Shown: positions 37,342 through 45,880 of the stretch, piece after piece
Numbering within the stretch: position 1 is the first letter of the stretch
Layout of the letters: each line of letters opens with the position of its first letter
Assembly (NCBI GenBank): GCA_016776605.1
Contig: JADHTB010000005.1
Location: 62,001 to 126,000, forward strand
Direction: 5' to 3'
Length of the DNA: 64,000 bases
DNA from: Alphaproteobacteria bacterium
GTDB lineage: Bacteria; Pseudomonadota; Alphaproteobacteria; GCA-2731375
Program-made: the position numbers and the translations under genes
The notes under the pieces: generated by a model
What the model was told of the DNA's origin: nothing
Seen by the model: the letters and a program-made list of their open reading frames with translations, nothing else
Database searches by the model: none

Positions 37342-37375
37342 TGGGCCGCTGTCGAAGGATAACGACAGCGGCCCA
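37342..37375 (-). terminator. Intrinsic terminator after the Gly/Ala/Asp gene
   Basis: Thirteen-base arms TGGGCCGCTGTCG / CGACAGCGGCCCA with an eight-base loop; on the minus strand it is followed by TATTTTGTCT. It lies 37 bp beyond the final stop of the minus-strand low-complexity gene and shows that this gene, or its ancestor, is a real transcription unit. Confidence 0.8.
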
Positions 37376-37412
37376 AGCAGGGTTATTAGTGTAGGTTTGG
37401 TATCGGGCCGGC

Positions 37413-37751
37413 TTATTTGTCGCCATCGCCATCGCCATCGCCGCCGTCGCCATCGCCGTCACCATCGCCGCCGTCATCGCCGTTGCCGCCGTCGCCATCG
37501 TCACCAGCACCCGCTCCGGCACCTGCGCCCGCACCAGAGCCCGCTCCGGCACTCGTACCTGCACCAGCGCCAGCTCCAGCACCCGCTCCCGCATCAGCAC
37601 CCGTACCGTCAGTAGCCTAGGCCTGGGCGCTCTTGATTATGACGACCCCTTGTATGGGATCAAAGGACAATGGCAGGGTACTGAATGCGATGCCTGTCGC
37701 ACTGGTCAGTCCAAGCAACAGCGCGAAATTGCGAGATAATATTTTTGACAT
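37413..37751 (-). pseudogene. Small secreted Gly-Ala/Gly-Asp protein with in-frame amber codon
   Basis: Reading frame of 112 codons on the minus strand. GGAG is eight bases before ATG 37751. Codons 1-44 encode a signal-peptide-like N-terminus (MSKILSRNFALLLGLTSATG... ending KSAQA). Codon 45 is TAG (37617-37619). The frame then continues with ATDGTGADAGAGAG, a 30-residue Gly-Ala/Ser/Thr block, then a Gly-Asp/Asn block ending GDGDGDGDK and TAA. The stop falls exactly after the AQA cleavage site. It may be a nonsense-mutated gene, a readthrough product or a sequence error. The low-complexity plus-strand Pro/Ser ORF is its shadow. Confidence 0.6.
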
Positions 37752-38010
37752 ACTCAATCTCCATTTCGGTAATTTTCACTTGGCCTGGCGGTACGCCGAT
37801 CCAAGCGATTTCCGGCACAAAACGGCCAAATGGTTCAGAATAACCCGGAGTTGCTCCAGGCGCGTCCTTGAGTTTTGCCGTAGGCGTTCGGAGGCATCTC
37901 TGACAGGACCGCCAATCCGCAGATTGGTCGTGCAATGTTGTCGCGAATTTAGCTTACGGTGAAATTAACGAGTATGTCGGCCATCACTAAATGGTCTTTT
38001 CTAACGCGTT

Positions 38011-39531
38011 CTAATCCCTGGGCAATTCGTGCTTCAGCACCTTGCCGGTGGCGTTGTGGGGCAATTCGTCCATGAAACGGACCTGCTTGGGCACCTTGAA
38101 GCGAGCCAATTGCCCCTGGCAATGTTCGATGACGGCATCTTCGTCCAGGTTTGAACCAGGCTTCAGCACTACGCAGGCACGGCCAATCTCGCCCCATTTG
38201 TCGTCCGGAATACCGATCACCGCGTTTTCCAGCACGCCGTCTATTTGGAAGATCACATTCTCCACCTCGACCGGATAGACGTTCTCGCCGCCGGAGATGA
38301 ACATGTCCTTGGTTCGGTCGACGATGTAATAATAGCCATCTTCGTCCTGCCGGGCGGCATCCCCGGTGTGGAACCAGCCGTCGGCGGTGAAAAAATCGTC
38401 ATGTTCGTCTTCCCGGTTCCAATAGCCCGGCGTCACCGTCGGCGCCTTGATTAACAATTCGCCGGTCGCCCCGGGGGCAACCTCGTCGCCCGCCTCGTCG
38501 CAGATTTTCAGGCTCACATACATCGGCGGCAGACCGGAAGAGCCGACCCTGGAGACCGCCTGATCGCCCGACAGCATCAGGCCCAATGGCCCGGTTTCCG
38601 TCATGCCCCAGCCTTGCTGCAGGTTGATACCCTTGGCGCCGAAATCTTCGATCAACGACAATGGCGCCGCCGCGCCGCCGACACTCAGGCAAACCAGATG
38701 GGAAAAATCGGCGGTGGCAAAACCCGGTTCCTGGGCCATCATGATAAAGTTCGTCGGCACCCCAAGGGCGTGGGTCAGGTGCAATGCCTTGTCCGACAAT
38801 AGCTCCAGAAAATAGGTTGGATCGAAAGTCCGCAGCACCACATTGCTGCCGCCCGTATGGAATACCGGATTGGCATAAACGTTCAGGCCGCCGGTGTGAA
38901 AGGTGGGCAGGAACACCAGATTCTTGGAGCGCGAGGTAATTTCCATGGTCATGGCGCACTGAATGGCGTTGAAGACAGTCATCTGATAGGTGATCTTGGC
39001 GCCCTTGGGCCGGCCCGTGGTACCCGAGGTGTACATTACGGTCCAGATGTCGGACAGATCTCTGGGCGGCGGCACAACGGTGCCGGAGGCCGCCGCCAGT
39101 CCCACCTCGTAATCGCTGTTGCCGCCGTTGTTCATGGTGGCGATGCGCGGAATCCCGGACAGGCGTTGTACCTCGGCCGCCGCCTCCACGAATTCCAGGC
39201 CATAAATCATTGCCGTGGGGGCCGCGTCATTACAGATATATTCCAGTTCGGGCACCGCCAGGCGCCAGTTCAGGGGCAGGAATATGGCCCCGATCCGCCG
39301 GCAGGCGAACTGCAATTCGAACACGTCGGTATCGTTGTGGCACAGCACCGCCAGCCGGTCGCCGTCGCCGACAGCCAAACCATCCCGCAGATACAGGGCG
39401 GCCCGGTCGATCCGATCATGAAATTCCGCATAGGTGAAACGGCGGCCCGAGGCCAGATCATGGGCTGCTTCCTGCCCCGGCGAGAACCGGGCGTGGTGGG
39501 CGATCCAGTCGTTGGCGGGATAGTTCATCAC
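38011..39531 (-). CDS. AMP-dependent acyl-CoA synthetase (FadD-like, 506 aa)
   Basis: Ligase activating a carboxylic acid with ATP and CoA. The AMP-binding motif is VMYTSGTTGRPKGAKIT near residue 168, followed by QGWGMTETGPLGLM, GWFHTGDAA, the hinge DRTKDMFISGGENVYPVEVE, and the C-terminal catalytic Lys in HNATGKVLKHEL. This is a complete canonical medium/long-chain enzyme. Isolated on the minus strand just before the EVE-domain gene, with GGAG upstream of the ATG (AAAGGAGTACAGTG). Possible partner of the thiolase/DUF35/SDR trio, by neighbourhood only. Confidence 0.93.
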   Translation of the reverse strand: MMNYPANDWIAHHARFSPGQEAAHDLASGRRFTYAEFHDRIDRAALYLRDGLAVGDGDRLAVLCHNDTDVFELQFACRRIGAIFLPLNWRLAVPELEYICNDAAPTAMIYGLEFVEAAAEVQRLSGIPRIATMNNGGNSDYEVGLAAASGTVVPPPRDLSDIWTVMYTSGTTGRPKGAKITYQMTVFNAIQCAMTMEITSRSKNLVFLPTFHTGGLNVYANPVFHTGGSNVVLRTFDPTYFLELLSDKALHLTHALGVPTNFIMMAQEPGFATADFSHLVCLSVGGAAAPLSLIEDFGAKGINLQQGWGMTETGPLGLMLSGDQAVSRVGSSGLPPMYVSLKICDEAGDEVAPGATGELLIKAPTVTPGYWNREDEHDDFFTADGWFHTGDAARQDEDGYYYIVDRTKDMFISGGENVYPVEVENVIFQIDGVLENAVIGIPDDKWGEIGRACVVLKPGSNLDEDAVIEHCQGQLARFKVPKQVRFMDELPHNATGKVLKHELPRD

Positions 39532-39552
39532 TGTACTCCTTTTACGGCCGGT

Positions 39553-39972
39553 TCACGCCTTGAGGCCGCCTTTGCGACAAATAATCTTCCAGCTTTTGCT
39601 GTCCACGGGTAGCACGGACAGGCGTGATTGCTTGACCAGCGCTAATTCGGCCAGAGTCTCGTCCGCCTTGATATCGGCCAAGGTTACGGGTGTGGGCATG
39701 GCCTCTAGCGCGCGGATAGCAACCATACCGAAACGGCCCGATGGGTCGGTCGGGTCCAGGTGCCATTCCTTGCAGACCTCGACAATGCCGACCACCTGCT
39801 TTTCGTTAACCGAATGATAGAAGAAGCCCTTATCGCCCACCTTCATGGCCTTCATATTATTGCCGGCCTGATGGTTGCGGACGCCGTCCCATCCTTCGCC
39901 CGCCTTACCTTTCTTCACTTGATCGTCCCATGACCAGGCGCCCGGTTCTGATTTAAATAGCCAATAGGCCAT
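39553..39972 (-). CDS. EVE-domain protein
   Basis: 139-residue single-domain PUA-like protein. MAYWLFKSEPGAWSWDDQ and WDGVRNHQAGNNMKAMKVGD are diagnostic. EVE domains bind modified bases in DNA or RNA (for example 5-methylcytosine derivatives or modified nucleotides). The function of stand-alone bacterial copies is unsettled; some relate to RNA modification or phage defence. A GGGAGACGG sequence precedes the ATG. Located between an acyl-CoA ligase and gpsA, which says nothing of function. Confidence 0.93.
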   Translation of the reverse strand: MAYWLFKSEPGAWSWDDQVKKGKAGEGWDGVRNHQAGNNMKAMKVGDKGFFYHSVNEKQVVGIVEVCKEWHLDPTDPSGRFGMVAIRALEAMPTPVTLADIKADETLAELALVKQSRLSVLPVDSKSWKIICRKGGLKA

Positions 39973-40008
39973 GCCGTCTCCCTAATTTTTAGCCGTTAAG
40001 TGACACGA

Positions 40009-41001
40009 TTAGTCCGTTTCCGGCCGATAGGGCCGCCCCAACAGGCCACGAATGGTGGCGTCGATATCGGCCATGTAGTTCAAGACCCCATCCATTGCGG
40101 TGCAAATGGGCATCTCAAAATCCATCGGGCTGACATGATCGGAGATGGCGGAAACCGTATAGGCCCCTTCCGCCACTGACCGCCGTTCGGCCAGAATATC
40201 TTCCATCGACCGCCCCTCGCCCAATTCGATGCCCAGAGACATGTTGCGCGACTGGTCGGAATTGCAGGTCAGGGCCAGATCGCCGAGACCCGACAGGCCC
40301 ATCAGGGTTTCCGCCCGGCCGCCGCGCATTTTGCCATATCGCATCATCTCGGCCAAGCCACGGGTCATCAGGGCGGCCCGCGCGTTGTCGCCCAGGGCGC
40401 GTCCTTCAACAATGCCGCAGGCAATGGCCAGGACGTTCTTCACCGCGCCGCCAATCTGCGCCCCGATCACGTCGTCGGTCCAATAGGGCCGGAAATGGGC
40501 CTGTCCAATGGCTTCGACAATACGCCCGCCAAGGGCCTCGTCGGTACAGGCCAGGGTGACCGCCGTTGGCAGGCCCTTGGCCACTTCGATGGCGAAGGTC
40601 GGACCCGACAGCACCGCCCGCGGCGCCTCCGGCATGGTTTCCGACAATACCTCGCTCATCAGGGCAAAGCTGTCCTTTTCAATTCCCTTGGCGCAGATTA
40701 CGACCGGCGTGCCAGCCTTCGCATGCGTGGCCAGTTCCGCCGTCACCGGGCGCAGAAATTGCGCCGGGGTGACCAGCAATATCAACTCCGCCTGGGCTGC
40801 CTCCGCCAGATCGTCGGTCGCGCGCAGATCCGTATGCAGGCCGACATCAGGCAGGAACAGCGGGTTTGCGTGGTCCTTGTTGATGGCCGCGACGACCTCT
40901 GCCTCGCGCGCCCAGATCTGGGTCTTCCGCCCGGCCGCCGCCAAGATTTGCGCCAGCGCGGTACCCCATGCGCCGGCGCCGATTACGGTTATTTTTTCCA
41001 T
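40009..41001 (-). CDS. gpsA: Glycerol-3-phosphate dehydrogenase (NAD(P)+)
   Basis: Reduces dihydroxyacetone phosphate to sn-glycerol 3-phosphate for phospholipid synthesis. 330 residues from the chosen ATG: MEKITVIGAGAWGTALA is the Rossmann motif at residues 5-17, CAKGIEKDS follows, then GPTFAIEVAKGLPTAV, GGAVKNVLAIACGI (with the catalytic Lys) and GLSGLGDLALTC. The longer frame adds 14 residues before the conserved start. No tsaD neighbour is visible, unlike in many relatives. Confidence 0.96.
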   Translation of the reverse strand: MEKITVIGAGAWGTALAQILAAAGRKTQIWAREAEVVAAINKDHANPLFLPDVGLHTDLRATDDLAEAAQAELILLVTPAQFLRPVTAELATHAKAGTPVVICAKGIEKDSFALMSEVLSETMPEAPRAVLSGPTFAIEVAKGLPTAVTLACTDEALGGRIVEAIGQAHFRPYWTDDVIGAQIGGAVKNVLAIACGIVEGRALGDNARAALMTRGLAEMMRYGKMRGGRAETLMGLSGLGDLALTCNSDQSRNMSLGIELGEGRSMEDILAERRSVAEGAYTVSAISDHVSPMDFEMPICTAMDGVLNYMADIDATIRGLLGRPYRPETD

Positions 41002-41151
41002 CTGTAAGTTATCGCCAAAAGTCAGCCGGCCCGCAAGGCCCATGCTGTTTCTTAGGGCAACTTCCGGGCTAATCTGTATTCTGACATTAATTCACAGGCG
41101 ATACGTGAGGGCGGAAACATGGGCCATAAAAAACAGCCGAGCGGCGCGTAG

Positions 41152-41316
41152 ATGCGGAACTTTCGGGATCACCCGCGCAAGGGGGCCATTCAGATGATCA
41201 ATTTGCTGAAGTTCCATGACCGGGCCCAATATCAGGCCGCCCATGTTCACCGCGAAACCGGACTGGCGCATCAGCAAATGATCGAATGCCGACCCGGCGG
41301 CGACGCGATCGCCTAG
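41152..41316 (+). pseudogene. Possible DUF1330 gene remnant cut at a repeat
   Basis: 54 codons (MRNFRDHPRKG...). The phrase GAIQMINLLKFHDRAQYQA resembles the N-terminus of DUF1330 proteins (MLNLLKF-type), but normal members are 95-250 residues, and after about 40 codons the frame stops at a TAG that is part of the palindromic repeat. It could be a decayed gene truncated by the repeat, or chance resemblance. Otherwise the 41002-41312 gap shows no feature. Confidence 0.35.
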
Positions 41317-41416
41317 AGCAATTCCGAATTAATGAGAATCGCGAAGCGATTCTAAGTGATTGGAAAAATTGCTCTAATTCTAAAGATCTGAGCATTTTCA
41401 GAATGAAATTGCTCTA
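41313..41416 (+). repeat. Palindromic 3'-end repeat, copy H (full length)
   Basis: Full-length copy, nearly identical to the one at 8442. Its left CTAG gives the stop of the DUF1330-like remnant and its right CTCTA gives the TAG of the minus-strand amidase. One arm base differs (GAATGAAATTGCTC), weakening the second hairpin. Confidence 0.9.
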
Positions 41417-42850
41417 ATCCAAATTCGGCACTTTATCGAACCAGGGGCTGGCCGCTTCCAATTGACCCGCCAGGCGGAACAGCCTGGCTTCATCGCCAAA
41501 GGCGGCGCCGAAATGAATGCCCACGGGCAAGCCATCGGCGCTCCAGTGCAACGGCACGCTCATGGCCGGGCAGCCGGTGTTGTTATAAAACGGCGTGATG
41601 GCAATCTCGTCCTCGAACAGCGCCTTGTAATAATGATCCAGATCCGTGCCCTCCATATCAATGGCGCCCAATGGCAGGGGCGGATGGCGCAGGGTGGACG
41701 ACAGGATTAGATCGTAATCCTGAAAAAATGCCGCCAATTGCCGGCCCTGCTGATGCATCACCATGACTGCCGCCGCATAGTCGCCGGCGGTGGCGCGGGT
41801 GCCTTCCTGGGCAAAGGCCCAGGTTATGGCTTCGACATCCTGGCCGCTGGGCTCCCGCCCCAGGGCCTGACAACGCAGGCGCACGGCGGTCCAGACATTG
41901 CCGGCGATAACCGTGCGCGAGGCCCGACCCAAGGCAGCCACGTCCAGCTTTGGCTGCGCCACCTCGACCCGGTGCCCCAGATCGGCGCATAGTTTTGCCG
42001 TATTTTCCGCCCCCCTGACGCATTCGGGATCCAGCGAGCGGCCGTCAAAACCATTGGTCATCAAGGCAATGCGCAATTGCCCCGGATCAGCGCCGACTTC
42101 TTCGGCAAAGGGCCGGGCAGGCGGCGGCGCGGCATAGGGATCGCCTGGCGCGGGGCCATGGGTGCAATCCATCATGCGGGCGGAATCCCGTACCGAGCGG
42201 CTGACCACATGGCCGGTGGACATGCCGCTCCAGCCTTCGCCCACGTCCGGCCCGGACGGGTTGCGGCCACGGGTTGGCTTGACGCCGAACAGGCCGCAAT
42301 TGGCGGCTGGAATACGGATCGAGCCGCCACCGTCCGTGGCGTGCGCCATGGGCAGGATACCAGCAGCCACCGCTGCCGCCGAGCCGCCGGACGAGCCGCC
42401 GGCGGAACGTGTGCGGTCCCAGGGGTTCGGCGTGGCGCCATGCAAGGTTGGTTCAGTGGAGGCATTCAAGCCCATCTCCGGCGTATTGGTCCGCCCCATG
42501 ATGACCAGGCCGGCAGCCTTGCAGCGTTCCGTATAGGTGGCGTCGTGGTCGGGCACGAAATCAGCCCATAGGCGGCTGCCCATGGTGCAGGGTTGACCGG
42601 CATCGAATGCGCCCAAGTCTTTCAACAGATATGGCACGCCCTTGAAAGGGCCATCCGGGGCCTTGGCATCGGCAATGGTCTGGCGGGCCTGATCATATTG
42701 CGTATGGACGATGGCGTTGATCTCGGGGTTCACCGTCTCGGCCCGGGCGATTGCCACTTCCAGGACTTCCGCCGCTGCCAGTTCGCCCTTGGCGATGGCC
42801 TCGGCCAGAGCCGTGGCATCCATCTTCCGGTATTCCGCGAACGTTACCAT
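41414..42850 (-). CDS. Amidase-signature-family hydrolase
   Basis: 478-residue amidase of the Ser-cisSer-Lys family. The catalytic Lys is in YLLKDLGAF, the Gly/Ser-rich signature is SAGGSSGGSAAAVAAG, and DGGGSIRIPAANCGLFG follows. Likely hydrolyses small amides, nitrile-derived amides or a cyclic imide. It ends at the repeat; the start is ATG 42850 with GAGGAC-type upstream sequence. No GatB or GatC gene is adjacent, so it is unlikely to be GatA. Confidence 0.92.
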   Translation of the reverse strand: MVTFAEYRKMDATALAEAIAKGELAAAEVLEVAIARAETVNPEINAIVHTQYDQARQTIADAKAPDGPFKGVPYLLKDLGAFDAGQPCTMGSRLWADFVPDHDATYTERCKAAGLVIMGRTNTPEMGLNASTEPTLHGATPNPWDRTRSAGGSSGGSAAAVAAGILPMAHATDGGGSIRIPAANCGLFGVKPTRGRNPSGPDVGEGWSGMSTGHVVSRSVRDSARMMDCTHGPAPGDPYAAPPPARPFAEEVGADPGQLRIALMTNGFDGRSLDPECVRGAENTAKLCADLGHRVEVAQPKLDVAALGRASRTVIAGNVWTAVRLRCQALGREPSGQDVEAITWAFAQEGTRATAGDYAAAVMVMHQQGRQLAAFFQDYDLILSSTLRHPPLPLGAIDMEGTDLDHYYKALFEDEIAITPFYNNTGCPAMSVPLHWSADGLPVGIHFGAAFGDEARLFRLAGQLEAASPWFDKVPNLD

Positions 42851-43017
42851 TACCTGTCCTCCTCGAAATTTAGTCCAGCTTAGGTGTTGCCCGGCTCTCG
42901 CGCCAGTTTCTTAGCCAGCCGCCCGTCGCCGGATAGTGCGGACTATCACTACCGGGACAAACCACCTCATGTTAGCTTATGCTTTAATATTAGCGCGTTT
43001 CAACTTGGGGGTAAGTC

Positions 43018-45054
43018 ATGCGGATCGGCAGGATCATCGGCATAATTGTTGCGGTATTCGTTGTCGTCATTGGCGCGGGCGCGGCCTATCTGGCCAGCCT
43101 GGATGTGGATGAATACCGCGGCGAGATCGCGCGCGCGGCCCAAGACGCTACCGGCCGGGCCCTACAACTGGAAGGCCCTTTGGCGTTGTCGGTGTCGTTA
43201 ACCCCTACCGTGTCCGGCGAGGGCATCAGCCTGGCCAACGCCCCCTGGGGCTCGCGGCCACAGATGCTGACCCTGCGCCGTTTCGAAGTGCAATTGCAGT
43301 TGTTGCCGCTGTTATTCGGCGACGTCCAGGTCAACCGTTTGATTTTGATCGAACCGGATATCCTGCTGGAAACCAACGCCAAGGGCATTGGCAACTGGAT
43401 ATTCCAGGCGCCGGGCGAGAACAAAGGCGCGGCGGCGGCGTCGAATGGCGGCGGCGCGATACCCTATATTGGCCGTCTGTTGATTGAAAACGGCCTGTTA
43501 ACCTACCGCGACGGGGTCAGCGGCGAGACCACGAAAATTGAATTGACGGCAGTCGAGGCCAAGGCCGATTCGACCGCCGATCCCTTGAATTTGGTTGTTC
43601 AGGCCGCCTTCAATGATATGGCCATAAAAATTAACGGCAGCCTGGGTCCCCTGAAAAATGCCCTTGGCGGCGATCAAAGCCTGCAGCTCGATTTGACGGC
43701 GCAAGGCCTGGGCCTGACCGCCAAGATCAAAGGCTCGGCCAAGGCAACCGCCGGCGCCCTGGATGCGCGCATCGAGCTATCGGCCACGGATCTGTCCGGG
43801 CTGCGGCCCCTGGCTGGCAATGCGGTGCCGGCGAAGGTGGGCCTTAAACTTAGCGCGCAGGCCAAGGTCGCGGGCGGCAAGGCCAACCTGTCGGATTTGC
43901 GCCTGACTTTGGGTAACAGCGATCTGTCGGGCAATCTCAGCGTGGATACCAGTGGCAGGTTGCCGAAGTTGATCGCGGATCTGTCCGGCAAACGGCTCGA
44001 TCTGGCCCAATTGCAGCCGCCCACCAAAAACGCTGGCGCAAACAAAGGGCGCGCGGAAAAGAAACCGGGCCGGCCCGGCAAGGTCCTGCCCGCCGAACGG
44101 CTTCCTCTGGACGCCTTGAGGGCGCTTGATGCGAACGTGAAGCTGTCCCTGGCGGAGGTGGTAACGCCCGGCATAAGTCTGCGGCAGGTGTCAGTTGCCG
44201 CCACCTTGAAAAACGGCCGCTTGACCCTGAAACCCATGGCCCTGAGCCTGGCCGGCAGTGCTATAAAATTTTCCGCCTTGGTCGATGCGGGGCGCAAGGT
44301 TCCAGCCGTTACCTTTGAAATGGCGGCGTCGAAATTGGACCTGGGCCGTCTGTTGAGCGAGGCTAAAGCCACGGAATTGGTTCAGGGCACGGGCAATCTG
44401 TCGGTCAAATTGGCGGGTCGGGGTAATTCCGTGGCCGCCATCGCCGGCAGCCTGAACGGCGACACCAAATTGCTGATGAACGAGGGCAAGATAAAGACGG
44501 CGGCGTTCGATTCCGCCATCGGCGGTTTGTCGGCGATCATGGGCATGATGTCATCGGAGACATCGGAATGGACGGTGCTAAATTGCGTTGCCTCCCGCTT
44601 TGAGATTAAGAAGGGCATCGCCACCTCCCAGGTGCTGTTGGTCGACACGGAATATTCCACCGTGGTGGGCGAGGGCGAAATGGATCTGGGTAAAGAAAGC
44701 CTGGCCATGAAAGTCTCGCCGCAGTCCAAATCGGCGACCCTGAACGTCGCCGTGCCCATCAAGATCGGCGGCACCTTTGCCGAACCTACCTTCCGGCCTG
44801 ATGAATTGGCCACGGCGCGGCGATTGGGCGGTCTGTTGGGCGCCACCGCGTTTCCGCCCCTGGCCCTGCTGGCACTGGGCGACATAGGTAGCGGCGATGA
44901 TAATCCCTGTCTGAAGCTGGCCAAGGGCGGCGCTAAAAAGCCGGCTGCCAAGGCGGCGGCGCAACCGGCGGCGGGCAACGTGACGGACGCGGTCAAAGCC
45001 CCGATCGATAGCCTGAAAAAGGGCCTGGATAGTCTGTTCGGCGTAAAAAAATGA
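43018..45054 (+). CDS. AsmA-family inner-membrane/periplasmic protein
   Basis: 678 residues. One N-terminal membrane anchor (IIGIIVAVFVVVIGAGAAY) is followed by a long periplasmic beta-rich region (ALQLEGPLALSVSLTPTVSGEG, PWGSRPQMLTLRRFEVQL) and the conserved C-terminal AsmA domain near 480-600. The tail is Lys/Ala-rich (KGGAKKPAAKAAAQPAAG). AsmA-like proteins are thought to bridge lipid transfer to the outer membrane. It starts after GGGGGTAAGTC. The following enoyl-CoA hydratase is 25 bp away. Confidence 0.93.
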   Translation: MRIGRIIGIIVAVFVVVIGAGAAYLASLDVDEYRGEIARAAQDATGRALQLEGPLALSVSLTPTVSGEGISLANAPWGSRPQMLTLRRFEVQLQLLPLLFGDVQVNRLILIEPDILLETNAKGIGNWIFQAPGENKGAAAASNGGGAIPYIGRLLIENGLLTYRDGVSGETTKIELTAVEAKADSTADPLNLVVQAAFNDMAIKINGSLGPLKNALGGDQSLQLDLTAQGLGLTAKIKGSAKATAGALDARIELSATDLSGLRPLAGNAVPAKVGLKLSAQAKVAGGKANLSDLRLTLGNSDLSGNLSVDTSGRLPKLIADLSGKRLDLAQLQPPTKNAGANKGRAEKKPGRPGKVLPAERLPLDALRALDANVKLSLAEVVTPGISLRQVSVAATLKNGRLTLKPMALSLAGSAIKFSALVDAGRKVPAVTFEMAASKLDLGRLLSEAKATELVQGTGNLSVKLAGRGNSVAAIAGSLNGDTKLLMNEGKIKTAAFDSAIGGLSAIMGMMSSETSEWTVLNCVASRFEIKKGIATSQVLLVDTEYSTVVGEGEMDLGKESLAMKVSPQSKSATLNVAVPIKIGGTFAEPTFRPDELATARRLGGLLGATAFPPLALLALGDIGSGDDNPCLKLAKGGAKKPAAKAAAQPAAGNVTDAVKAPIDSLKKGLDSLFGVKK

Positions 45055-45079
45055 CGGCTGATAGCCGCATGCCGACGCG

Positions 45080-45874
45080 ATGGGTGGAAAAATCTTGAGC
45101 GGCGAAATTCTGACCGAACGGGCCGGCAACATCGCGACCGTGATCTTGTCCGCGCCGGACCGCCTGAACGCCATGAACCTGGCCATGTGGCAGGGCATCG
45201 CCGATGCCTTCAGCGCCCTGGATGCGGATGATGATCTGCGCTGTATCGTGCTGCGCGGGGCCGGTGAAAAAGCCTTTGCCGCCGGTGCCGACATCGCCGA
45301 ATTCGCGGCCGAACGCTTCGATCGCGATAGCGCCCGGAAATATGGCGAGGTCATGGCCGCCGCCCTGTCGGCCATTCAGAATTGCCGGCATCCGGTGGTG
45401 GCGATGATCCACGGGGTCTGCGTGGGGGGCGGTTTGGAACTGGCCTGTTGCTGCGATATGCGCATTTGCGGCGCGGCCAGTCGCTTTGGCGTGCCGGTAA
45501 AAAACCTTGGGTTGGTGGTGGCCCTGAACGAAATGCAGGCGGTGGCCGGCGTGGTAGGCCGGGCGACGGCCCTGGAAATTGTTCTGGAAGGGCGCATTTT
45601 CGATGCCGCGGAAGCCCTGCAAAAAGGTCTACTCAGCCGTGTCGTGCCCGACGATCAGGTAACAGCCGAGGCCGAAGCCGCGGCGCGGCGCATTGCCCAG
45701 GGCGCGCCCCTGGTGGCCCGCTGGCACAAGACATTCGCCCGCCGTCTGGCCGAGCCCAGAGCGTTGACCGTTGACGAGATCGAGGAAAGCTACGCCTGCT
45801 TCGCCACCGAGGATTTCCAGACCGGCTACAAAGCCTTTCTCGATAAAGCAAAGCCTGAATTTAAGGGCCGTTAG
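45080..45874 (+). CDS. Enoyl-CoA hydratase/isomerase family protein
   Basis: Crotonase-fold enzyme of 264 residues. N-terminal ATVILSAPDRLNAMNLAMW, oxyanion-hole FAAGADIAEFA and HGVCVGGGLELACCCDMRI, with a usual hydratase-type Glu in the position after GGGLE. FGVPVKNLGLVVALNEMQAV differs from the common PEVxLGxxP segment, so the exact substrate is open. Probable role in acyl-CoA beta-oxidation or amino acid catabolism. The gene ends six bases before the convergent gmhB-like gene. Confidence 0.9.
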   Translation: MGGKILSGEILTERAGNIATVILSAPDRLNAMNLAMWQGIADAFSALDADDDLRCIVLRGAGEKAFAAGADIAEFAAERFDRDSARKYGEVMAAALSAIQNCRHPVVAMIHGVCVGGGLELACCCDMRICGAASRFGVPVKNLGLVVALNEMQAVAGVVGRATALEIVLEGRIFDAAEALQKGLLSRVVPDDQVTAEAEAAARRIAQGAPLVARWHKTFARRLAEPRALTVDEIEESYACFATEDFQTGYKAFLDKAKPEFKGR

Positions 45875-45880
45875 GCTGAT

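Noticed and set aside
37417-37620. Pro/Ser and Pro/Ala repeat ORF on the plus strand
   Set aside because: Shadow of the minus-strand Gly-Ala/Gly-Asp frame, which has the ribosome-binding site, signal peptide and terminator.
37413-37620. CRISPR-like array from the short GC-rich repetition
   Set aside because: Units are codon repeats of a low-complexity protein, not spaced direct repeats with unique spacers.
41092-41277. Minus-strand 61-codon ORF upstream of gpsA
   Set aside because: Overlaps the more plausible DUF1330-like remnant and shows no features.
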